Shown piece by piece: positions 1-6,205 of a stretch of 6,737 nt of DNA; the first letter of the stretch is position 1; each line of letters starts with the position of its first letter. The position numbers and the translations under genes are program-made. Below the pieces are notes generated by a model. The model had not been told where the DNA came from, did not search any database, and was given only the letters and a program-made list of their open reading frames with translations. The stretch is taken from NCBI GenBank assembly GCA_934371475.1, contig CAKRNX010000123.1:1-6737 (forward strand), read 5' to 3'. Source of the stretch: an uncultured Lachnospiraceae bacterium (lineage in GTDB: Bacteria; Bacillota; Clostridia; Lachnospirales; Lachnospiraceae).

Positions 1-1244
1 ATAATCTGCCGCTCTGCATGGGAGAGTCCAATAATCTCTGTCGCCATCACAATATTGTAGGCGCACTCCGCCACATTCGTCAGGCTGATAAATTTGCCAC
101 AGTTATGAAGGATCACGGAAATCTGCAGAAGAAGCCGTTCTCTCTGACCCAGTCCGTGTACTTTTTTCATCTTGTCAAAGATCTTCAGTGTTACCTCTTC
201 CATATTCCGGATATGCGCCTGGTTGCTTTTGTAGCGCTTGGCAATATTGCGGGATGCCGCAATAATATCCTCGTCAAAGTTATGGGCGGAACGGATCAGC
301 CTGTGCGTCACGCCGTAATCAAAGCACAGACCATCCGTCGTACTCATTCTGGGCAGCCACAGCTTCTCCATGCCAAGGCGCTCCAGCAGACATTTGCAGA
401 AAATCACAGTCGGCACTACAAATGAAGCAGAATCTGCAGAAACTTCAAACTGAGCCGTGATTTCATCAGGATTCAGATGAACGATTTTGTCGTAAATTTC
501 CGTAAACTGTTCTTTCTCGACCTGAAGGATCCCTCCTTCTGATCGCTGTCCGTCACCTGACAAATAGCGGTCCGTCAGTTCCAGCAGATCATTGTCAATC
601 ACAATCAGATTATTAATCTGACGGTCTTTCTGGTACAGCTTTCCAAAGCCGTTGAGTTCATGCTCCATCAGCTCTATCACCAGCATTTCAAAATGTACAT
701 TATTTTTCGCCATGGGCAGATATTTTTCTTTGGTACTTACCTTTCCCATGCGGATATTCTGGGTAGTAATCAGCTTATCCTTGTCAAATACGGAAATCTG
801 CATACTGTTTCCGCCGATATCCACGATGGCCGTACCGCTGCCGATAATCTCCCCGAATGCATCGCTCTCTGACGCAATCGACTTATAATCCAGAAACCTC
901 TGTTCGGAATTGCTCAGAATCTCGATCTTCAGCCCCGTCTGTTTCTCTATATAGTCTTTTGTAATCAGCGCAGAGCGGATCTCCCTCATCGCACTGGTAC
1001 CGCAGATCCGGTATCCGTCCACGCGGTATCCGTTCATGATTTCCCGGTATTCCTTCAGAACACGGCACAGCTCCTCTACCTTGTCCACGTCCAGATAGCC
1101 TTTGCTGTAGGCATCTACGCCGAGATTGATCCTGGTGCTGACGCAATCAATCTCCCTCATTCCTTTTCTTGGGGAAAGTTCAAAAATCTTCATCTCCGTC
1201 TCTGTGGATCCGATCACAACCGCCGCAAATAATTTTACCGCCAT
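1..1244 (-). CDS. Ppx/GppA phosphatase family protein (exopolyphosphatase-like), C-terminus cut by window edge
   Basis: The family hydrolyses terminal phosphates of polyphosphate or pppGpp in the cytoplasm. I read 414 codons before the left edge; clostridial members are usually around 500 residues, so the end is missing. An actin-like ASKHA fold is visible: a first phosphate loop IGSTETEMKIFEL (11-23), the GTSAMRE motif (82-88), a SNSEQR segment at the usual catalytic-glutamate site (111-116), and a second loop VDIGGNSMQIS (141-151). A C-terminal HD-like helical domain starts near 340, with LHNCGKFIS at 379-387. The start is the ATG after an AAGGGAG ribosome site 7 nt upstream. It follows the DUF815 gene by 42 bp, so cotranscription is likely. 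Oddities: V10 replaces the usual Asp of loop 1, N146 replaces a Gly of GGGS, and N381 replaces the Asp of the HD pair. Family assignment is firm; true substrate and catalytic activity are uncertain. Confidence 0.88.
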   Translation of the reverse strand, partial: MAVKLFAAVVIGSTETEMKIFELSPRKGMREIDCVSTRINLGVDAYSKGYLDVDKVEELCRVLKEYREIMNGYRVDGYRICGTSAMREIRSALITKDYIEKQTGLKIEILSNSEQRFLDYKSIASESDAFGEIIGSGTAIVDIGGNSMQISVFDKDKLITTQNIRMGKVSTKEKYLPMAKNNVHFEMLVIELMEHELNGFGKLYQKDRQINNLIVIDNDLLELTDRYLSGDGQRSEGGILQVEKEQFTEIYDKIVHLNPDEITAQFEVSADSASFVVPTVIFCKCLLERLGMEKLWLPRMSTTDGLCFDYGVTHRLIRSAHNFDEDIIAASRNIAKRYKSNQAHIRNMEEVTLKIFDKMKKVHGLGQRERLLLQISVILHNCGKFISLTNVAECAYNIVMATEIIGLSHAERQI

Positions 1245-1264
1245 ATGTCTGCTCCCTTCTTTCA

Positions 1265-1283
1265 GGACAGCGTCCGTCTGTCC
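1265..1283 (-). other. Intercistronic hairpin between the DUF815 and Ppx/GppA genes
   Basis: A perfect 6-bp stem (GGACAG paired with CTGTCC) with a 7-nt loop lies directly after the DUF815 stop codon and before the ribosome binding site of the Ppx/GppA gene. No T-run follows it, so it is not a good intrinsic terminator. It could be an mRNA stability or processing element that sets the relative expression of the two genes, but this is inference and the stem is short. Confidence 0.4.
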
Positions 1284-1286
1284 GTA

Positions 1287-2612
1287 TTATTTTCCCAGCA
1301 GATAATCAATAAACTGCTGTGCTGTCCTGCCGGAAAGTCCGCCGTGTGTCAGCTCCCATTTGTTGGCCTCCCGCCACAGCTCTTCCTCAGGTATGGTGAT
1401 TCCGTGCTTGTCAGCAAGCACCTTAACAATATGCTGGAACTGCTTTTTGTCCGGAGAGCCAAAATAAATCGTCACACCAAACCGGTACACCAGTGACAGC
1501 TTTTCCTGCACGGTATCGGAAGTGTGCATATCTTCCCGGACTTCTTCTTTGTCTGCATACGTCTCCCGGATCAGATGACGCCGGTTGGAAGTGGCATAGA
1601 TCAGGATATTATTTGGCTTTTTCTCCAGTCCGCCCTCGATCACAGCCTTCAGATATTTGTATTCAATCTCAAATTCCTCAAAAGAAAGATCATCCATGTA
1701 AATGATAAATTTGTAATTACGGTTTTTGATCTGGGCAATCACTTCATTCAGATCCTGGAACTGGTGCTTATAGACCTCGATAATCCGCAGTCCCTGATCA
1801 TAGTAACGATTGAGAATGCCCTTGATGCTGGAGGACTTGCCTGTTCCCGCATCCCCAAACAGAAGACAGTTGTTTGCCCGTTTCCCCTGTACAAAAGCTT
1901 CTGTATTCTCAATCAGCTTCTGTTTCGGGATCTCGTATCCGACCAGATCTTCCAGGTAGACATGAGCAATATTGGTAATCGGGATAATCTCTACGCCATT
2001 CTCATTGTGAACTACACGGAACGCCTTATGCAGGCCAAATTTTCCCACGCCGAACTCCCGGTAAAACTCCTCCATATCTTCCTTGAACTCCTGCGTACTC
2101 CGGCTGGAAGCCAACCTGGAGGCAAGTTCGCAGATCCTGTCACGGATCCTGCGGTTAAAGATCTTGCGCTCCCCACTTGCGTTGGTATAATTCATGAGCA
2201 TCGGGTAGATGGAGACGTCCAGATCCTCCTCAATCCGCTCAAAATCAAATGCAAACAACTCCCGGAAAATGTCAAAATCATGCAGTGCAATCCGGTTGAT
2301 GCCGCCCTCCACTGCGCCCTGAATCTCGCATGCCTTGCTGAACGCATTCTCATGATATACCAGCAGGTACGTCAGATAGCAGTGCCAGAGATTGCCGGAA
2401 AATCCGTGGGACTCTGCGATCTCAATCAGCTCCTGCATACAGGAAAAATAAGTGTTGCGGAGTTCATCTTTCTCATATACTCCCGGTGTAAACTCCTCAT
2501 CCCTTTCAAACAGTTCATCCTGATTTTCCATGTTCAGCAACAGCTCCGCCAGACGGTTCAGTAACGATGCTTCCTGGGGTCTGTATAAGATCAGTTCTCT
2601 AAGTCTTTCCAT
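1287..2612 (-). CDS. DUF815 family AAA+ ATP-binding protein
   Basis: This is a 441-aa predicted cytoplasmic P-loop ATPase of the DUF815 (COG2607) family, whose cellular role is not established. The first ~210 residues are a mostly helical, acidic N-terminal region. The ATPase core follows: Walker A GDAGTGKS (253-260), Walker B FIIYMDDLSFE (302-312), a sensor-1-like YATSNRRHLI (339-348) that is a hallmark of the family, an arginine in LVYRFG (R377) that may act as the finger, and a sensor-2-like SGRTAQQF (427-434). No signal peptide or membrane segment is seen. The start ATG follows GAGGAG with 4-nt spacing. The Ppx/GppA gene lies 42 bp downstream on the same strand, suggesting a two-gene unit. 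The upstream side is the MITE-bearing gap, so this is probably the first gene of its transcript. Family call is strong; function is unknown. Confidence 0.93.
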   Translation of the reverse strand: MERLRELILYRPQEASLLNRLAELLLNMENQDELFERDEEFTPGVYEKDELRNTYFSCMQELIEIAESHGFSGNLWHCYLTYLLVYHENAFSKACEIQGAVEGGINRIALHDFDIFRELFAFDFERIEEDLDVSIYPMLMNYTNASGERKIFNRRIRDRICELASRLASSRSTQEFKEDMEEFYREFGVGKFGLHKAFRVVHNENGVEIIPITNIAHVYLEDLVGYEIPKQKLIENTEAFVQGKRANNCLLFGDAGTGKSSSIKGILNRYYDQGLRIIEVYKHQFQDLNEVIAQIKNRNYKFIIYMDDLSFEEFEIEYKYLKAVIEGGLEKKPNNILIYATSNRRHLIRETYADKEEVREDMHTSDTVQEKLSLVYRFGVTIYFGSPDKKQFQHIVKVLADKHGITIPEEELWREANKWELTHGGLSGRTAQQFIDYLLGK

Positions 2613-2632
2613 AATACTCCTCTATTTATATC

Positions 2633-2660
2633 ATAATATTTTCTCTAAAGTGTGTTTGAA
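2633..2660 (-). promoter_or_regulatory. Candidate sigma-A promoter of the DUF815 gene, with -35 inside the MITE end
   Basis: On the minus strand TTCAAA (2655-2660, 4/6 to TTGACA) is followed after 16 nt by TATTAT (2633-2638, 5/6 to TATAAT). Transcription would start near 2626, just ahead of the GAGGAG ribosome site (2617-2622). The -35 box falls within the terminal inverted repeat of the MITE-like element. A second AT-rich hexamer, TATAAA (2625-2630), is too close to the ribosome site to serve as a -10. This is pattern matching only. Confidence 0.35.
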
Positions 2661-2775
2661 AAAGGCTTTTTGTGAACTGCGAATTCCAGTTTGTGGGAGA
2701 TTTCGCCCGAATAAGGGCAAAATATACCGCAAAGTGGGGCTCGCAGATCGCGGAAATGGTTTTTCAAACACACTC
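2648..2775. mobile_element. MITE-like element, 128 bp, TA-flanked, with 15-bp perfect terminal inverted repeats
   Basis: The ends form a perfect 15-bp inverted repeat: AGTGTGTTTGAAAAA at 2649-2663 and its exact complement at 2760-2774, with one extra mismatched outer base on each side. A TA dinucleotide sits immediately outside both ends (2646-2647 and 2776-2777). That is the target duplication expected of IS630/Tc1-mariner type elements. The 96-bp interior has no open frame of note and contains a small hairpin, GCCC (2705-2708) with GGGC (2715-2718). Size, lack of coding capacity and ends fit a non-autonomous miniature element mobilised by a transposase encoded elsewhere. An alternative is a structured intergenic repeat of another kind. 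No second copy is present in this window, so repeat status is inferred. Confidence 0.6.
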
Positions 2776-2777
2776 TA

Positions 2778-2988
2778 GTAATAAGTGCTGTTAACACAGC
2801 CTGCTCGTGCGCGAAACAAGAGTTGTGCTGCTAAAACAATGGTTCGCGGAATGTAGAAAGCACACACTTTTATTCTGTTATAAAAATTATCATAATTACG
2901 CAACTATTCAGCAGCCACTGTCCCGCAAGGTGTTTTGGCATAAATTTCTTATAACAGAAACCTCCGGTGGGATGCACAATAATAATTA
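2778..2988. other. Non-coding, AT-rich intergenic stretch downstream of pheA
   Basis: This part of the gap between the MITE and the pheA stop holds no gene I can support. A 61-codon plus-strand frame crosses it (2807-2992) but has no clear ribosome site and no recognisable family. It contains a short stem GCTGT/ACAGC (2787-2800), a pair CGCGAA (2810-2815) with TTCGCG (2843-2848), and the two longer interleaved repeats listed separately. I see no classical GC-rich hairpin with a T-run that would end pheA transcription. Confidence 0.5.
2873..2959. repeat. 11-bp perfect inverted repeat with 65-nt spacer downstream of pheA
   Basis: TTCTGTTATAA at 2873-2883 is matched exactly by its complement at 2949-2959. 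A few further imperfect A/T pairs follow inward. No target duplication is visible outside it, so a transposon origin is not supported. In the pheA transcript it would lie about 30 nt after the stop codon. It could be an AT-rich 3' end structure or part of a longer structured 3' UTR. Confidence 0.5.
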
Positions 2989-2999
2989 TTAATAGTTGC
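2900..2999. repeat. 9-bp perfect inverted repeat overlapping the pheA stop codon
   Basis: GCAACTATT at 2900-2908 is complementary to AATAGTTGC at 2991-2999. The right copy covers the final Asn-Tyr codons of pheA and the first base of its stop codon. It interleaves with the 2873-2959 repeat in the order A, B, A', B', so the two stems could form only as a pseudoknot or as alternatives. Base composition is AT-rich, so chance pairing remains possible. Confidence 0.4.
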
Positions 3000-4119
3000 C
3001 CAGAATCTTCATGTTAATCGCTTCCTCGCGGATACCCCGCAGTGCATTCTTCACACTGCTCTCTCCCAGGTTTCCGTCAAAATCTACAAAGAAATGATAT
3101 TCCCAGTTCCGCCCGGTGATCGGTCTTGACTCAATACGGTTCATGTTCAGATTGTTGTAGATAAAATGCGACAGAATATTGTAAAGGGAACCGCTCTTGT
3201 GCGGCACCTCAAAGCAGATACTGATCTTGCGGGCGTCTTTGCGGAACACTCTCTGATTTGTGACAATAATAAAACGGGTCGAATTTGCTTCATTATAATA
3301 AATGTGATCTGCCAGGATCTCCAGGCCGAAAATCTTTGCCGCAAATGCGCTGCCAATGGCCGCCTGGGTCTTATCCTGATCTTCCGCCACCTTTTTGGCC
3401 GCCATAGCGGTATTATCATACGGGATCTGTTTCCATTCCCGATGTTCCTCCAGAAACCGCTCACACTGAGAAAGCGCCTGCGTATGGGAGATTACAGATT
3501 TGATGTCAGAAAGCTTCGTTCCCGGCAGTCCCATCAGCACATGCTCGCATTTGATCACCTGCTCTCCCACAATATAATTCTCAAAATCTACCAGCAGATC
3601 AAAATTGTCTGCCACAATGCCCGCCGTCGAATTTTCAATCGGAAGCACCGCATAGTCGGCAGCTCCCTCGGCAATCGCCTCCATTGCGTCACGCCATTTC
3701 TTCACATGAAAACAGTTCACCTGGTCGCCGAAATACTGACACATGGCCGCATGGCTGTACGCACCCTCGACACCCTGGTAAACTACGCGGACATTCTCCT
3801 TGTCAATATCGTCCACCGCAATAAAGGGCAGACGGCCGATCACGCCATTCTGTGCCAGCAGCTGGTACTGCTTTTTGCGGCTCATAGACATGATCTGCTG
3901 AAACAGTTCCTCCACCCCGTGACGGTTAAAATCATTGTGTGCCAGCGCCGTCAGCTTTTCCAGCTTCGAACGCTCTCGCTCCTTGTCAAATACCTTGCGT
4001 CCGGTGCTGATTTTATATTCCGCCACCTGCTCACTCAGCGCCATGCGCTCCTCAAACAGCTCTACCAGACGGCTGTCGATGCCGTCAATTTCATCTCTTA
4101 ATTCCAGTAAATCTTTCAT
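2989..4119 (-). CDS. pheA: Bifunctional chorismate mutase / prephenate dehydratase (P-protein)
   Basis: It converts chorismate to prephenate and then to phenylpyruvate, the phenylalanine branch of aromatic amino acid synthesis, in the cytoplasm. The 376-aa length is that of fused P-proteins. Residues 1-90 are an AroQ-type chorismate mutase with the expected active-site positions R8, R25, K36, D45 and a Gln near 74-75. Residues ~108-285 are the prephenate dehydratase domain: YQGVEGAYSH (114-123), VLPIENS (158-164), SHTQALSQC (211-219) and the catalytic NSTRF (279-283). Residues ~297-370 are an ACT domain with GSLY (310-313) and ESRP (330-333), the regions that bind phenylalanine in feedback-inhibited enzymes. 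The mutase domain begins right at this Met, which fixes the start. It lies 158 bp after folC; cotranscription is possible. No Phe-rich leader peptide or T-box is seen. Confidence 0.97.
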   Translation of the reverse strand: MKDLLELRDEIDGIDSRLVELFEERMALSEQVAEYKISTGRKVFDKERERSKLEKLTALAHNDFNRHGVEELFQQIMSMSRKKQYQLLAQNGVIGRLPFIAVDDIDKENVRVVYQGVEGAYSHAAMCQYFGDQVNCFHVKKWRDAMEAIAEGAADYAVLPIENSTAGIVADNFDLLVDFENYIVGEQVIKCEHVLMGLPGTKLSDIKSVISHTQALSQCERFLEEHREWKQIPYDNTAMAAKKVAEDQDKTQAAIGSAFAAKIFGLEILADHIYYNEANSTRFIIVTNQRVFRKDARKISICFEVPHKSGSLYNILSHFIYNNLNMNRIESRPITGRNWEYHFFVDFDGNLGESSVKNALRGIREEAINMKILGNY

Positions 4120-4140
4120 ATATTACATGTAACCCTTTCT
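4119..4140 (-). promoter_or_regulatory. pheA ribosome binding site with an in-frame start-stop (ATG TAA) before the true start
   Basis: The best ribosome site, AGAAAGGG (4133-4140), is 13 nt from the pheA ATG, which is long. Only 4 nt from it lies another ATG (4126-4128) followed at once by TAA (4123-4125), in the same frame and two codons before the pheA start. Ribosomes may initiate at the minimal ATG-TAA and reinitiate on pheA, or the loose spacing may simply be tolerated. Confidence 0.35.
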
Positions 4141-4241
4141 GTTTTTAGTACACAGATCTCTCTTGTTACTCTTCTGACTGCAAACCAAGTCTCATTCGCT
4201 GTTTCATGTTTTTCGTAATAAACGCAGAGAACTTACCTGAT

Positions 4242-4268
4242 TTTGGCCAAACGGATATTGGTAATCCG
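4242..4268 (-). other. Weak hairpin and palindrome just after folC
   Basis: Ten bases after the folC stop a 5-bp stem (CGGAT/ATCCG, 4252-4268, 7-nt loop) is followed on the minus strand by TTTGGCCAAA, a perfect 10-bp palindrome (4242-4251). The T-run is only three bases, so this is at most a leaky terminator. The rest of the 158-bp gap to pheA shows no clear promoter or riboswitch. Confidence 0.25.
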
Positions 4269-4277
4269 CTTTGCTAC

Positions 4278-5561
4278 TTACTCACAACCGAAAAACTGCT
4301 TTACTTCCCATAAAAATGACAGCGAGCCAAATGTCAGGATCACATCTTCTTCTGACGCCTCTTTCAGGGCTATCGAAAGCGCCCGTCCTACATCCTTTAC
4401 TGTCTCCACATGCGGGTTGACCGCCGCTACAGCCCTAGTCAGCTCCTGCACCGGAAGAGCCCTGGGATTGTCTTTCGTCTCTACCGTAAAGATTTTTTCC
4501 GCTCTGGCCGCCGTTATTTTTATAATTTTATCATATTCCTTATCAGAAAACACTCCGAAAATATAATAAATTTTGCGGCCCTCAAAATAATGATCCACCG
4601 CATCCATCAAAACCCTGGCCGCATCCGGATTGTGAGCCCCATCCATCACCACGGTGGGATGCTCATGCACTACCTGAAAACGTCCTTCCCATACAGTATG
4701 TCCCAGTCCGTCCCTGATCTGTTCATCGCTGATCTGATATCCCAGTTTTCTCAGCGCCAGCAGAGTCTCTACCGCCAGCGCCGCATTATGGATCTGGCAC
4801 GTTCCCGCCAGATGGATCTTCAGAGAATCGATCCCTCTGTAACAGAAGCTCTGTTCCTTCAACCCGTACTGAACCTGCTCTAACGCGCCTTCTTCCACCA
4901 TGCTAAGAGTGGCATTCTGCTCCTGGCACACCTGTCGGATCACTTCCATCGCCTCCGGCTGCTGCGTATCAGAAACTGCCAGCGTATTTTTTTTGATAAT
5001 CCCCGCCTTATTCCAGGCAATCTTGGCAATCGTATCTCCAAGGAATGACATATGATCCATACTGATTGAAGAAAGGACCTCCACCAGCGTAGTTTTCACC
5101 AGATTGGTAGCATCCTCTCTGCCGCCCATTCCTGTTTCCAGCAGAACCAGATCACATTTCTGCTCCACGAAATACAGGAACGACATGGCAGTCTCTACCT
5201 CAAAAACTGTGGCAGAAGGCTCCCCGCGTCCGGCAATCGTCTCTCTCGCCTCTGCAATCTGCGTCACCAGCCTCGCCACATCTTCCCTGCTGATGTATGA
5301 TCCGTTGATCTGAATCCGTTCTTCATAAGAAAACAACGTAGGGGAAACATAGCGTCCAATCCTGTATCCGGCACTCTTGAGTGCTGCACCCACGTAGGCC
5401 ATCACGGATCCCTTTCCGTTCGTTCCCGCAATATGCACAAACTTCAACTGATCCTGCGGATTGCCCAGCTCCTTTAACAGGATCCCCATACTGGTAAGCC
5501 CCAGCACATTTCCCTTCACTGCCACCTGATCCAGGTATTTTCTTGCTTCCTCGTAAGTCAT
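4278..5561 (-). CDS. folC: Folylpolyglutamate synthase / dihydrofolate synthase family protein
   Basis: It ligates L-glutamate to dihydropteroate and/or to reduced folates with ATP, retaining folates in the cytoplasm. The 427-aa length is normal. Visible are the P-loop GTNGKGS (46-52), SPTLFSYEERIQING (73-87), ETGMGGREDATN (142-153), the SMDHMSFLGDTIAKIAWNKAGIIK region (167-190) with K185 at the site of the carbamylated lysine, and MDGAHNPDA (306-314) at the start of the C-terminal Mur-ligase-type domain. The frame stays open 25 codons further upstream, to 5636. I chose the ATG at 5561 because AAAGGAAG lies 7 nt before it, MTYEEARKYL is the usual N-terminus, and the extension would run through a terminator hairpin. 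Sequence alone does not show whether it has both synthase activities. folP and other folate genes are not in the window. Confidence 0.96.
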   Translation of the reverse strand: MTYEEARKYLDQVAVKGNVLGLTSMGILLKELGNPQDQLKFVHIAGTNGKGSVMAYVGAALKSAGYRIGRYVSPTLFSYEERIQINGSYISREDVARLVTQIAEARETIAGRGEPSATVFEVETAMSFLYFVEQKCDLVLLETGMGGREDATNLVKTTLVEVLSSISMDHMSFLGDTIAKIAWNKAGIIKKNTLAVSDTQQPEAMEVIRQVCQEQNATLSMVEEGALEQVQYGLKEQSFCYRGIDSLKIHLAGTCQIHNAALAVETLLALRKLGYQISDEQIRDGLGHTVWEGRFQVVHEHPTVVMDGAHNPDAARVLMDAVDHYFEGRKIYYIFGVFSDKEYDKIIKITAARAEKIFTVETKDNPRALPVQELTRAVAAVNPHVETVKDVGRALSIALKEASEEDVILTFGSLSFLWEVKQFFGCE

Positions 5562-5609
5562 GTTTAGCTTCCTTTCTTCCTCTCTGCGAGCTGCGCAGTT
5601 TTCCGACAC

Positions 5610-5641
5610 AAAAAGACTGCTGCAGCGCATCTGCAACAGTC
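5610..5641 (-). terminator. Strong intrinsic terminator hairpin in the folC 5' region
   Basis: On the minus strand an 11-bp stem (5615-5625 with 5631-5641, one G-U wobble) closes a 5-nt loop and is followed by TTTTT. The plus strand has no T-run after the stem, so it acts only toward folC. It ends about 49 nt before the folC ATG. It may attenuate a folC leader transcript or stop minus-strand transcripts arriving from the PH-domain gene. A further small stem, CTGCG/CGCAG (5584-5598), lies between it and the ribosome site. Confidence 0.7.
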
Positions 5642-5668
5642 CATTCCTGTCACGTAAAATATTTACAG

Positions 5669-5695
5669 ATTATCAACGTGCAAAACACACAGCAA
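5669..5695 (-). promoter_or_regulatory. Candidate folC promoter upstream of the leader terminator
   Basis: On the minus strand TTGCTG (5690-5695) is followed after 15 nt by GATAAT (5669-5674, 5/6 to TATAAT). The spacer is shorter than the optimal 17. A nearby alternative is TTGCAC with TATTTT. If either is used, the folC leader is about 85-100 nt and contains the terminator. The area also has a 13-bp palindrome, GTAAA/TTTAC (5654-5666), and CACGT/ACGTG arms (5651-5680). The call is weak. Confidence 0.25.
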
Positions 5696-5739
5696 TAATT
5701 TTTTGTCTTATCGAATAATTTGTCCCTTTTCTGCCCAGA

Positions 5740-5769
5740 CTGATCTATGAAACTGTTTCACCAGATCAG
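5740..5769. promoter_or_regulatory. Two-tier inverted repeat upstream of the CmpB-like gene (possible operator)
   Basis: CTGATCT (5740-5746) pairs with AGATCAG (5763-5769), and inside it TGAAA pairs with TTTCA. The whole 30-bp block is nearly palindromic and has no T-run. It overlaps a possible plus-strand -35 (TTCACC, 5757-5762) that is 16 nt from TATACG (5779-5784). It could be a repressor site or a leader hairpin for the gene at 5810; both readings are inference. Confidence 0.35.
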
Positions 5770-5809
5770 ATAAGCCCTTATACGCTTCGCTGCTCCGGGA
5801 GGTAACGTT

Positions 5810-6190
5810 ATGATTACATTTTTCCGATGCGGACTCTACGGTTGGGCCATGGAAATCCTCTGGACCGGACTCCACTCCATCCTGCAAAAAGACCCGACTC
5901 TCACCGGTCGCTCATCCCTCTGGATGTTCCCGATCTATGGAACCGCTGCCCTGATCGGTCCGGTCTACCGCCATATCAGCTCTCTGCCTGTCATTGCCCG
6001 CGGAACGATCTACATGTGCGGTATTTTTGCAGTGGAATACCTGACCGGCTCTCTGCTGAATCTCTTTCATCTGTGTCCCTGGGACTACAGTCATGCGCCC
6101 TTAAATATCAACGGTGTGATCCGTCTGGACTATGCGCCTCTCTGGTTCTGCGCAGGACTGATCTTTGAATGGCTGCTGCGCCGTTTCTGA
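5810..6190 (+). CDS. CmpB-like (DUF1113, putative ABC-transporter type IV) integral membrane protein
   Basis: This 126-aa protein is predicted to sit in the cytoplasmic membrane. Four hydrophobic segments are apparent, roughly at residues 2-22, 37-55, 63-86 and 106-124, and there is no cleavable signal peptide. The pattern matches the short single-domain CmpB/PF06541 proteins common in Clostridia: FRCGLYGWAMEILW near the N-terminus, GRSSLWMFPIYG (33-44), EYLTG (76-80), CPWDYS (89-94), and LDYAPLWFCAGLIFEW (106-121). Despite the Pfam name, transport has not been shown for such proteins, and no ATPase or partner subunit is nearby. The ribosome site GGGAGG lies 7 nt before the ATG. It is divergent from folC and convergent with the PH-domain gene, with only 15 bp between the two stop codons. 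The family call is good; the function is unknown. Confidence 0.85.
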   Translation: MITFFRCGLYGWAMEILWTGLHSILQKDPTLTGRSSLWMFPIYGTAALIGPVYRHISSLPVIARGTIYMCGIFAVEYLTGSLLNLFHLCPWDYSHAPLNINGVIRLDYAPLWFCAGLIFEWLLRRF

Positions 6191-6205
6191 TCCGGACATC
6201 CCCTT

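Noticed and set aside
1524..2564. 346-codon open frame on the plus strand, antisense to the DUF815 gene
   Set aside because: It lies wholly opposite a clear AAA+ ATPase, has no recognisable domain, and its length follows from codon bias of the real gene.
2873..2959. Second MITE next to the first
   Set aside because: The 11-bp arms have no flanking target duplication and the outer bases do not match, so a structured 3' region is the more cautious description.
2807..2992. 61-codon plus-strand ORF in the gap downstream of pheA
   Set aside because: No convincing ribosome site, no known family, and it crosses the inverted repeats. It is more likely non-coding.
3166..4101. 311-codon open frame on the plus strand, antisense to pheA
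   Set aside because: The pheA frame carries all mutase, dehydratase and ACT motifs. The antisense frame has no family features or ribosome site.
4166..4207. 13-residue ORF in the pheA leader as a phenylalanine attenuator peptide
   Set aside because: It has no Phe codons and no ribosome binding site. No T-box consensus or strong terminator is present in the leader either.
5562..5636. N-terminal extension of FolC by 25 residues
   Set aside because: The extension has no ribosome site and begins within the terminator stem. The internal ATG has a good ribosome site and the usual FolC N-terminus.
5642..5809. Tetrahydrofolate riboswitch upstream of folC
   Set aside because: Such riboswitches precede folate genes in Clostridia, but I cannot find the conserved core sequences on the minus strand here.
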